From assembly GCA_950071875.1 (NCBI GenBank), contig CATMNW010000010.1, forward strand, positions 1-22,122: DNA of 22,122 nucleotides. Direction: 5' to 3'. The stretch is from an uncultured Erythrobacteraceae bacterium. Lineage in GTDB: Bacteria; Pseudomonadota; Alphaproteobacteria; Sphingomonadales; Sphingomonadaceae. The position numbers and the translations under genes were made by a program. Below, piece by piece: positions 8,023 to 15,067 of the stretch (the first letter of the stretch is position 1; each line of letters opens with the position of its first letter). The notes below the pieces were generated by a model. It was not told the DNA's origin and searched no databases. It worked only from the letters and a program-made list of their open reading frames with translations.

Positions 8023-8985
8023 ATGAGCACCCCTACGTCAAATAACGATAGCGAAATGCCACAAATCGCTGAGGAAACGAAAGATCGTCAGGTCGACCCA
8101 CAGGCGAAAGACGAAAGAATTGGTGATGACCTTGAATTCGCGCGGAAAGAAATAGCAAAGTCGCGTGAATCCGAAGCGAGTGCATTTCGTAAACTGGATA
8201 CACTTAAATCGAGAATGTTCGACGTGAGCAGCAGGCTGGCTGATCTCGAAGCTGAGTTGCAAAATGAGCGTGATGCCAATAAACTAAAAATCTCTAATCT
8301 AGAGAAAGAGTGCGGCGATCTAGAGAAAGAGTGCGGCGATCTAAAGAAAGAGTGCGCCAATTTAGAGAAAGAACGCGACCAGTTCGTTTTGATGGCTTCC
8401 AACTTAACTGAGGAGCGAGAGAAATTCGAAGTTGCTCTGGCTGCCGAGCGCGAAGAGTTGCGCAATAAATCGACGCAACACGCCGACCTTGAAGAGCGCT
8501 ACCTGAACCGATTGGCGGACATCGCCGAACTTGGCCATGCCATTACGCGCAAAGAAGTCCAGTTGACTAGAGTGACGGCGCAGCATGAGTATGTTGCGCT
8601 GCGTAACCATATAATTAGCACACTGACGCCAACCAAGGAAAGGCTGCACCGGGCAATAACCAAGCCGTTCTATTCAAAGGCACGCAGACGCGCAGAGAAG
8701 GCAGTGGCCAGCGAGATCGCGATGGTTGCGCAAAGCGGCTTGTTCGAAGCCGGGTGGTATTGCGAAAACTATCCCGATGTCGCGCAAAGCGGCGGTGATC
8801 CATTGCGCCATTTCGTGTTGCATGGCGCATATGAGTTGCGAGACCCTGGCCCGGCTTTCAGCGCTTTCAAGTATCATCAGAAGTACCCCGATGTAACCGA
8901 AGCCGGAGCACCGGCTCTACTACACTATCTGCGTAATGGCCGATCCGAGGGTCGGCTTGCATTCAAGGTGTGCGAAGACTCGTAA
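8023..8985 (+). CDS. Coiled-coil protein with C-terminal YPDV repeat module
   Basis: The 320-residue product has no signal peptide and no membrane segment, so it is probably cytoplasmic. Residues about 30-185 are charged and heptad-patterned, a long coiled coil. At 93-120 four consecutive heptads of the form LEKECGD are encoded by 21-bp DNA repeats. A basic stretch (about 205-228) leads into two units of a repeat found in polysaccharide-locus glycosyltransferases: LFEAGWYCENYPDV (240-253), HFVLHGAYELRDPGP (263-277), then YHQKYPDV (284-291) and LLHYLRNGRSEGR (299-311). The same module recurs in the two - strand genes at 9005 and 11746. There is no catalytic motif, so a scaffolding, oligomerising or chain-length role is possible but is an inference. 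Base composition is clearly AT-richer than in the rfb genes. It converges on the 9005 gene with 19 bp between stops. Confidence 0.8.
   Translation: MSTPTSNNDSEMPQIAEETKDRQVDPQAKDERIGDDLEFARKEIAKSRESEASAFRKLDTLKSRMFDVSSRLADLEAELQNERDANKLKISNLEKECGDLEKECGDLKKECANLEKERDQFVLMASNLTEEREKFEVALAAEREELRNKSTQHADLEERYLNRLADIAELGHAITRKEVQLTRVTAQHEYVALRNHIISTLTPTKERLHRAITKPFYSKARRRAEKAVASEIAMVAQSGLFEAGWYCENYPDVAQSGGDPLRHFVLHGAYELRDPGPAFSAFKYHQKYPDVTEAGAPALLHYLRNGRSEGRLAFKVCEDS
8299..8382 (+). repeat. Four tandem 21-bp repeats encoding coiled-coil heptads
   Basis: Copies start at 8299, 8320, 8341 and 8362. The first two are identical over all 21 bases, the third differs at a few bases (LKKECAN) and the fourth is more diverged (LEKERDQ). 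The unit length is a multiple of three and equals one heptad, so gain or loss would lengthen or shorten the coiled coil by about one nanometre without breaking the frame. Confidence 0.9.
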
Positions 8986-9004
8986 ACTTCCCTTCATTGC
9001 CGGC

Positions 9005-11764
9005 TCATGACAGCGCTTGCTCTTGGATTGCGCGGGCGCGCTGGCGGGCAGTTCGGCTCATCCTGTGCAATTGGCGCCTCGCCACATCTAGCGCCAGCAC
9101 CACATCGGCAACGCTCGCCACGCAGTCAGCAGGGGCCACAATACCAGTCTCGCCGTCGATCACCAGAGAGGGGGGAGCACCTCGATCATAGCAGACAACG
9201 GGCCGGCCAGCTGCCATCGCCTCCACCACGGTCCGTCCGAAGCTTTCGGCGAAGTGCGATAGGCTTGCGATCACGTCCACCTGAGCCATCGCGTCCAACG
9301 GAGTGGCAGCGTAGTCGCAAATCTCAAGGTTGTGAGGCAGAGGCTTAAGGAACTGCAGATCTGGCGATTGTGGGCCGATCAGAAGGAACCGAACGGCAGG
9401 CCCCATGGTGGCAACCATCCGCGCCACTTCCGCGAAGTCGCCAATCCCCTTCTTGGTTATGTTGCTGCTGACCAGGCCAACCTTCAGTATTCTGGAAGGA
9501 GTAAACGGCAGATCGAACAGCCTTTCGTCTACCGCATTCGGGCGAACGGTGCTTCTTTCAGGGCACTGCAGCCAGTCGCTCACCACCTGTGACGGCATGA
9601 TGAAGCGATCAGCCTGGTCCAGAAGGGTTTGCCGCAAGGTCTCTGGCCCGATGCTCAGGGTGCGACACAAGGCAAAGTCTTCTGCAGGCATTTCCCGCAC
9701 ATACATGACGCTCGGAAGGCCCTCGGCGCGCGCTGCAAGCAGTGGGGCCTCTTGCATGAGGGTGTTCACATGCATTTCGCATGGCCGGTGTTTGCGGATT
9801 AATCTCCGGATCGCTTCGACTGTTTCTTCGTCTGCCGGGTGAAGGCCGTGGCGCCAGCGTTGCGGCAGAACTTCTACGGCGTTCGATATCTCAAGCAGCT
9901 GCGCAAGGTACTCAGGGTTATTCAGCGAAGGCAGCACCACAACAGGGACGAAGCCATCACGAGCCACGCGTTCGACCATGTCTAGGAAGCTGCGCTCCGC
10001 TCCGAACAGGGTTTTCCCTGACGTATGGGCGAACAGCAATATGCGTCCGCGATGCCCGAAGCCTTCGGCGGGTCTGCCTTCGAAAGTCGGCAGAGCCGAG
10101 GCGCCGTTGTCTTGGCCCTGGCACAGGTAGTGCAGTAGAGGATTGTCATTCGGGCCAAGCGCGTGTGCCTTGCGATATGCGCTGGTGCTGAACAGCGGGC
10201 CGGGATCGCGATCCTCCGCAGCCCCGGCGGCAAGATAGTGGCGGCCAGCGCCAATACCTGCCTGCAAGACATCGGGATAGGCCAGCGCATACCAATCGTC
10301 GTTTAGCAGGGCAGACGTTCCGAGAAGGTCGAAGTCGGTAGCCGGTCCTTCCTGGTCTCCTAAGGCGATTTCCGAAGGGACACGGAACGGGCGCCGCGTG
10401 GGTTTCTGTTCGAGAAGCAGATCGGCAGGGCGCTTGGCCATGCTGTGCCAGTGATGCGCGGCTTCCATGTAATCGTTCCGCACGCCCCTGAACTGGGTTC
10501 GCAGATGCGTTGCGCTTGTACTCGTCAGAGATTCCGGCGTAGTTCGTCCGAACGCTAGCGGAATGCCAGGGCAAACCTCACGGATAGCGCGCGGGCCAAA
10601 AGCACTGAGAATGCGGTAATAGTATTCGGAGTCCGCGTTCACGCGGACACGATCCCAATAGCCGAGCTTTTCGCGCAGCTCGGCGCGGAGCATCAGCGAA
10701 GAAACGTTACGATGGGTCCAGCCGTCTTCGATGCGCCAGCGTGTGAACTCCAAGTTGTTGCTCGCGCGGGCCCAGTGCGAGACCGAAGCCTTGAGTGCCT
10801 CGTCTTCCAGCAGTGTACTTGCCTGCATCTCGATTTTTTGCGGATGAGACCAGTCGTCCGAGTCATGGACAGTTATGAAAGTCCCGCGCGCTTCGGCCAT
10901 GCCTGCGTTACGGGCTGCATAGGCGCCCCGGTTGCGGCCGAGCTCTATCACCCTGACGCGTGCATCCTGAGTGGCAAGGGCCTGAGCCACTTCCAAACTG
11001 TTGTCAGTCGACCCGTCATTGACCAGCAGCACTTCCATGGACGACCAGCTTTGAGCCAGCAGTGAGTGGACGGCGGAGGGCAGCAAATCGGCAGCATTGA
11101 AGACCGGCACGATCACGCTGACCAGTTCTGAGCTTGTTGCAGGTTCAGGTGCTGTGTGCGATGTCAGCCGATCAAACACCGGAGCAGTTCCGGCGGCCAG
11201 ACTTAACGGCATCAACCCGCTGTCTTGATAGACCTGCGCCAAGATTTCAGACAGCGTTTCGCGCGGCTGCTTTTCGAGGATTGCCAGCGAGAACCTTGCC
11301 AGAGCGAGGTCCGGACTGGTCCCGAAGAGCGTGCTCGCGAAGTCAATGAAAGTCTGCGCGTTCTTGATATCGCCTATGGCAAGGCACGCTTCGACCCCCA
11401 GAAGGTATGGTCCGGGATGCGCCAGTTCAGGAACACTTCGTTGAAGCTTTAAATAAGCCAATATCGCTTCGTAAGCACGATCCCAATGCTGCTGGCTGGC
11501 AAACCAGCGAGCCAGAATCCAGGCTGCTCCGGCCCTCTCCGCGGGGGACCCTTTGTGGAGTAGCTGCTGGAGACGGGGAAGAACGCGATCGGGCAAACCT
11601 CGCCATAGCCACCGGTCCAGCTCTAAGGCGTGAACTGCGGCCCCGGCTTTGTCACTGGATTGCAGCCAGGCGAATGCCTGAACTCGACTGTCTTGGCCTA
11701 ATCTTGCGACCGAACTTGCGCTTGCCCTGGGCATCTCGAGTGACGTTAGGTCAGCGGACGACAA
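9005..11764 (-). CDS. Large GT2-YPDV-GT4 bifunctional glycosyltransferase
   Basis: The product is 919 residues from TTG 11764 (GGGAAAG lies about 5 bp upstream); ATG 11734 is an alternative, giving 909. Residues about 30-190 are helical, TPR-like repeats. A GT2 domain spans about 214-410, with VSVIVPVFN, VNDGSTD (nucleotide-binding) and HDSDDW (DXD-type metal site, 300-305). A YPDV repeat module follows at about 485-553 (DDWYALAYPDV, AAEDRDPGP, LLHYLCQG). A GT4 domain runs from about 572 to 910 with HVNTLMQEAP, GLVSSNITKKG and ESFGRTVVE (840-848), the standard EX7E donor motif. Both catalytic domains look intact, so the protein could add two sugars in succession. It is the last gene of the kpsE-kpsM-kpsT operon and overlaps the small upstream gene by 19 bp. 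The sugars are unknown. Confidence 0.88.
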   Translation of the reverse strand: MSSADLTSLEMPRASASSVARLGQDSRVQAFAWLQSSDKAGAAVHALELDRWLWRGLPDRVLPRLQQLLHKGSPAERAGAAWILARWFASQQHWDRAYEAILAYLKLQRSVPELAHPGPYLLGVEACLAIGDIKNAQTFIDFASTLFGTSPDLALARFSLAILEKQPRETLSEILAQVYQDSGLMPLSLAAGTAPVFDRLTSHTAPEPATSSELVSVIVPVFNAADLLPSAVHSLLAQSWSSMEVLLVNDGSTDNSLEVAQALATQDARVRVIELGRNRGAYAARNAGMAEARGTFITVHDSDDWSHPQKIEMQASTLLEDEALKASVSHWARASNNLEFTRWRIEDGWTHRNVSSLMLRAELREKLGYWDRVRVNADSEYYYRILSAFGPRAIREVCPGIPLAFGRTTPESLTSTSATHLRTQFRGVRNDYMEAAHHWHSMAKRPADLLLEQKPTRRPFRVPSEIALGDQEGPATDFDLLGTSALLNDDWYALAYPDVLQAGIGAGRHYLAAGAAEDRDPGPLFSTSAYRKAHALGPNDNPLLHYLCQGQDNGASALPTFEGRPAEGFGHRGRILLFAHTSGKTLFGAERSFLDMVERVARDGFVPVVVLPSLNNPEYLAQLLEISNAVEVLPQRWRHGLHPADEETVEAIRRLIRKHRPCEMHVNTLMQEAPLLAARAEGLPSVMYVREMPAEDFALCRTLSIGPETLRQTLLDQADRFIMPSQVVSDWLQCPERSTVRPNAVDERLFDLPFTPSRILKVGLVSSNITKKGIGDFAEVARMVATMGPAVRFLLIGPQSPDLQFLKPLPHNLEICDYAATPLDAMAQVDVIASLSHFAESFGRTVVEAMAAGRPVVCYDRGAPPSLVIDGETGIVAPADCVASVADVVLALDVARRQLHRMSRTARQRARAIQEQALS

Positions 11765-12162
11765 TCTGCTTTCCCAATGTGGAGGTAATGAACCAGCGCC
11801 GGCCAGCCAGCTTTCGCGACATCGGGATTTGCAAGATAATAGGCCATGGTTTCGAAATCTGCACTCGGATCTAACCCATCAAAAGCCCCGGCTCGAACGT
11901 AATATTCTGCCGCGGCCATGCTATCCGGCAAGGTTAAAGAATATCTGTCTGCAAACCATCGCCAGTCGAACAACGGGCTGTCTGCCACCATGCGAACTTG
12001 GGATTTAATCGCGGGCTGGCTACTCCCTGGGCCCTGTAACTGCATCCGGTATGACGCGTGCACGAGCGCTATCTCAATGTCATGGCGGCGATGCAGATCC
12101 CTGATTTCGCGCCTCAGCAAGCGCTGAACGCTCAGGTCGAACCGATCGCTGTCACTGCTCAT
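11746..12162 (-). CDS. Small protein made mostly of a YPDV repeat module
   Basis: The 138-residue product starts at ATG 12162 with GAGGGCG just upstream. Residues 8-45 are a charged amphipathic helix. Residues 60-133 are a two-unit module like that of the 8023 and 9005 products: MVADSPLFDWRWFADRY, YYVRAGAFDGLDPS, YYLANPDVAKAG and ALVHYLHIGKA. The first unit has lost the exact YPDV letters (YSLTLPD), while the second keeps NPDV. There is no signal peptide, membrane segment or catalytic motif. It lies between kpsT (72 bp upstream) and the large glycosyltransferase, whose TTG start lies inside its last codons in the -1 frame. It may be a free-standing adaptor, or the split-off N-terminal part of the downstream protein. 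Confidence 0.72.
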   Translation of the reverse strand: MSSDSDRFDLSVQRLLRREIRDLHRRHDIEIALVHASYRMQLQGPGSSQPAIKSQVRMVADSPLFDWRWFADRYSLTLPDSMAAAEYYVRAGAFDGLDPSADFETMAYYLANPDVAKAGWPALVHYLHIGKADCRPLT

Positions 12163-12234
12163 GGGCGCCCTCGCAGAGCGAACTGGGTCACTCGAAGTAT
12201 GGGGCCAATCGGTCTCGGTAAACGCGCAGACACT

Positions 12235-12882
12235 TTAAAGCGCCTCATACACCGCAATCGCTTCGTTCACATCTTCGTACATCTGCGCCACCCCGTTATC
12301 CAGCACGATGGCGCGGTTGCAATATTGCCGGACCGTCGGCAGACTATGAGATGCAAGCAAGAGCGCGCGATCGCGGCGACCTTCGAAGAAGTGCTTCTTG
12401 CACTTTTCGCGGAAATTCTTGTCGCCGACCATGATCACTTCGTCGATCAGGTAGCATTCAAACTCAATGGCAAGGGACAGCGCAAAGGCGAGCCGCGCAC
12501 GCATGCCGGATGAGTATTGTTTCACGGGCATATGTAGGTTGACGCCGAGTTCGGTAAATTCTTCCACGAAAGCACGCATTTCGGAGTAGGGCTTGTCATA
12601 GATGCGAGCGATGAAACGGGCGTTGTCGTATCCCGTTAGGCTACCTTGGAAACCTCCTGAAAACCCCAGCGGCCACGAACAGCTCATCTTTCGGGTGATC
12701 TTGCCTGAGGTTGGCATCTCCACGCCCCCGATCAAGCGGATCAACGTCGACTTCCCGGCACCATTGCGGCCCAAGAGGCCGATTCTTTCCCGGGGGTTGA
12801 TGCTGAAATCGACGCCGCAAAGTACCGACTTCGTAACCTTTCCGACATGGTATTCTTTATAGATATCGCTGCAAATGATCAT
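12235..12882 (-). CDS. kpsT: Capsule ABC exporter ATPase (KpsT type)
   Basis: With ATG 12882 the protein has 215 residues, close to KpsT. The open frame extends 11 codons upstream, but ATG 12882 overlaps the kpsM stop as ATGA, the usual coupled arrangement. Walker A is GRNGAGKST (38-46). The signature motif is YSSGMRARLAFALSLA, in which SSGM replaces LSGG as is usual for this subfamily. Walker B is YLIDEV, and the switch histidine is in LLASHS. It hydrolyses ATP on the inner face of the membrane to drive export of the finished glycan through KpsM. It is the third gene of the kps operon. Confidence 0.94.
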   Translation of the reverse strand: MIICSDIYKEYHVGKVTKSVLCGVDFSINPRERIGLLGRNGAGKSTLIRLIGGVEMPTSGKITRKMSCSWPLGFSGGFQGSLTGYDNARFIARIYDKPYSEMRAFVEEFTELGVNLHMPVKQYSSGMRARLAFALSLAIEFECYLIDEVIMVGDKNFREKCKKHFFEGRRDRALLLASHSLPTVRQYCNRAIVLDNGVAQMYEDVNEAIAVYEAL

Positions 12883-13661
12883 GATACGGTAATCATGCGC
12901 CTCACACGTCGGCACAAGGTAAGCCCGACCAGCAAGAGGACAAGTGAGACGCCAAAGGCCTTGGACAAATCATAATAGGGGGTAATCAAGTCGCCGAACA
13001 CGCCATAGCGCATCAGTTCCATTCCCGACGCCATTGGTGACCACATCAGCACTTCGCGCATTGTCGGCGTCAACCATTCCGCCAAGTTGAACACTCCTGA
13101 GAACGGAATAGCAATGTAGACGCTGACCGGGACCAGTTTCTCTATCACTTCCGACATTTCCGACAAAGGAGCCAGCGCTGTCGAAATGGACATTACGAAG
13201 AATACATAGACAAACCAGCCCAAAATGAGCGAGCCTACATTCGCTGGAATTGGGAAACTTCCGAAGAAATACAGTACCGTGCCTGCGAAGATGTACGCAG
13301 TCATGGCCCCGATTGCTTCGATCGTTACGCGCACCAATATGAAATCAAGTATTTTGACCTGACGGTGATAAAGCAAGGCGCTGTTGCTCTGAAAGATTTT
13401 GGCCGACCGTCCAAAAGAATGTCGCAGAAAGGTCAATGGGATATATCCAGTCACAACGAAGGCAACCACGCTGATACCTCCCTTGTCGACACCGCGGATA
13501 AAGGTCCATACGAAGCCAACCAACCCGGCAAATAGTAGAGGTTCGGCCACGATCCATAAGAAACCGATATTGTCGCGTCCAAACCGGGTAACAAGCTCGC
13601 GGACAATTAAAGCCTTAATGACCTTAACCTGTACACGAAGGCCCTGAGAGAAGCTCTTCAT
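12879..13661 (-). CDS. kpsM: Capsule ABC exporter permease (KpsM type, ABC-2 family)
   Basis: The 260-residue integral membrane protein matches KpsM in length. The N-terminal amphipathic part (RELVTRFGRDNIGFLW) is typical of ABC-2 polysaccharide exporters. About six hydrophobic segments follow, near residues 32-53, 62-80, 108-133, 142-163, 174-192 and 230-250. Its ATG is 3 bp after the kpsE stop, and the ribosome-binding site GGAAAG lies inside the end of kpsE. Its last codon pair overlaps the kpsT start (ATGA). It forms the inner-membrane channel with KpsT and works with KpsE. Confidence 0.94.
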   Translation of the reverse strand: MKSFSQGLRVQVKVIKALIVRELVTRFGRDNIGFLWIVAEPLLFAGLVGFVWTFIRGVDKGGISVVAFVVTGYIPLTFLRHSFGRSAKIFQSNSALLYHRQVKILDFILVRVTIEAIGAMTAYIFAGTVLYFFGSFPIPANVGSLILGWFVYVFFVMSISTALAPLSEMSEVIEKLVPVSVYIAIPFSGVFNLAEWLTPTMREVLMWSPMASGMELMRYGVFGDLITPYYDLSKAFGVSLVLLLVGLTLCRRVRRMITVS

Positions 13662-13664
13662 TGC

Positions 13665-14828
13665 CTAACTTTCCGGCGCATGCTCGCGAATGCCAACGGC
13701 CAGCATCCAGCCCACCAGATAGACACACAGCGAGGCGAAGATTACCGCCAGAATGCTCTTCAGGCGGTTCGGAAGAATGGGAGCATCGGGAAGGTTCGGT
13801 TCGACAACGCGCTCCAGATAGTACTGTTGCTGCTCTGCTTCGACCCGCGCCTGCTCGAAAGAGGAGTTCGCTACGGTCAAAAGTTGCGTTGCAAACTCCT
13901 GCTCGACAAGCAGGTTTTCGTATTCGGAAAGTCTGGAGGCGAGGCCGTCGCTGGTGCCCACTGCGCGACTGGTCTGCGAATCGATCTGTTGCCGGGTCGC
14001 CGCGATGCGCTCCCGAATTGCGGGGATCGACGGGTGATTGGGAGCCGTGCGCTGTAACTGCGAGAGCTGCGCTCGCAAGGCGGTCTCCTGCGAAATTAAC
14101 TCATTGGACGCCGCCATTACGCCCATGCCTTCCTGCTGTGGGTCAAGGATACGTGCGGTGTTACGATAGCCACTAAGACTGATGCGTGCATCGCGCACCC
14201 GCTTCTGCGCCTCGTCGACACGCTCTTCCGCGTCTGCAATCGCCTGCGCATTAACTCTCTCGTTGAGCTGATTGACCAGATCTTCGCTTAATTCAAGAAG
14301 CCCTAGGTTGATGGCCTGCGCCTCTTGCGGAGTAAAGGCCTCCACTTTCAACTGGGTGAGGCCGCTGGCCGGATCTGGCATGGCGCTAACTTTTCCTAAG
14401 TAGAACGCATATAGATCTTCGAACGATCCTGTCGCCCACAATCGAGGAAAACCGCTGAAAACATCGGCTTCTGCAGAGGAGAAGGCCTCGCGGACCTCCA
14501 CCTTCTGGGAAAGGTCGGCAAGTGCATCGCGTGAGTGCAGGTAGCCGATGATTTCGCTCGATTGCTCTTGTCCGCTACCGAGACCAGTGCCCTGCAAAAT
14601 ACTGCCGATCGAGACGCTGCTCGCCGATTGCTTGTCAGGCGCCTTGATGACGAAGCTGGATACCGAGACGTAAATATCGGCAGCAACGAAGCCGAAATAA
14701 ACCGTGCCGAGCAGGGAAGGCAGAACTACAAATGCGCCAAACCAGCGCCATCGCTTGAGAAGGGCACGGAGCTTGTTTTCCGTTGCAGTTTCGCCAGCTT
14801 GGCGTTGGAGGTCTGGATCATGGTGCAT
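13665..14828 (-). CDS. kpsE: Capsule export inner-membrane co-polymerase (KpsE/BexC/CtrB type)
   Basis: The 387-residue product has the PCP-3 layout: an N-terminal membrane helix (about 29-49), a large periplasmic part with coiled-coil stretches (about 180-330), a proline-rich PNLPDAPILPNR segment (345-356), and a C-terminal membrane helix (about 358-378). In the family it links the KpsMT transporter to the outer-membrane channel and is needed for surface delivery. The start is the only ATG in reach; no strong ribosome-binding site is visible. It heads the operon kpsE-kpsM-kpsT-YPDV protein-GT2/GT4, after a 239-bp gap that should hold its promoter. The outer-membrane partner is not in this window. 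Confidence 0.9.
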   Translation of the reverse strand: MHHDPDLQRQAGETATENKLRALLKRWRWFGAFVVLPSLLGTVYFGFVAADIYVSVSSFVIKAPDKQSASSVSIGSILQGTGLGSGQEQSSEIIGYLHSRDALADLSQKVEVREAFSSAEADVFSGFPRLWATGSFEDLYAFYLGKVSAMPDPASGLTQLKVEAFTPQEAQAINLGLLELSEDLVNQLNERVNAQAIADAEERVDEAQKRVRDARISLSGYRNTARILDPQQEGMGVMAASNELISQETALRAQLSQLQRTAPNHPSIPAIRERIAATRQQIDSQTSRAVGTSDGLASRLSEYENLLVEQEFATQLLTVANSSFEQARVEAEQQQYYLERVVEPNLPDAPILPNRLKSILAVIFASLCVYLVGWMLAVGIREHAPES

Positions 14829-15067
14829 TGGTAATAATTCAACTCAATCACGGGTAGAGCGAAAAGCGCTTGTCCACTTCGGCTGGCTAAGCCCAAAAGA
14901 GGGATCGATAGCAATAGCTTGATGGATCTCTCACAAAGAATTCTGCGCTATAGCGGATGGGTGACTTCTGATTTTGCCATAGGCGCTTTAAACGACGCCG
15001 TTAACGCAATGCTCTATGAACGACACGTGTTTTTGCAATCTCGGGCTTGCGTCAGTGGCGGAAGTCC
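14829..15067. promoter_or_regulatory. Gap upstream of kpsE
   Basis: This 239-bp gap separates the end of the DUF5672 gene from kpsE, both on the - strand, and probably contains the kps operon promoter. I cannot point to a convincing -35/-10 pair. It contains the 10-bp palindrome CGCTATAGCG (14946-14955) and the 8-bp palindrome ACACGTGT (15023-15030). No hairpin with a T-run is visible, so read-through from the rfb operon into kps is possible. A short + strand open frame crosses the gap and is discussed under findings. Confidence 0.35.

Noticed and set aside
8299..8382. CRISPR-like or other interspersed repeat
   Set aside because: The repeats are directly adjacent, 21 bp, in frame and encode heptads; there are no spacers.
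8986..9004. Bidirectional terminator between the convergent genes
   Set aside because: The 19-bp gap has no stable hairpin or T-run.
11746..11790. Programmed -1 frameshift joining the small YPDV gene to the large glycosyltransferase
   Set aside because: No canonical X XXY YYZ slippery heptamer in the correct frame is present, so coupling or a split gene is simpler.
11407..11874. 155-codon + strand open frame across the end of the small YPDV gene
   Set aside because: It is antisense to two supported genes and has no domain or ribosome-binding site.
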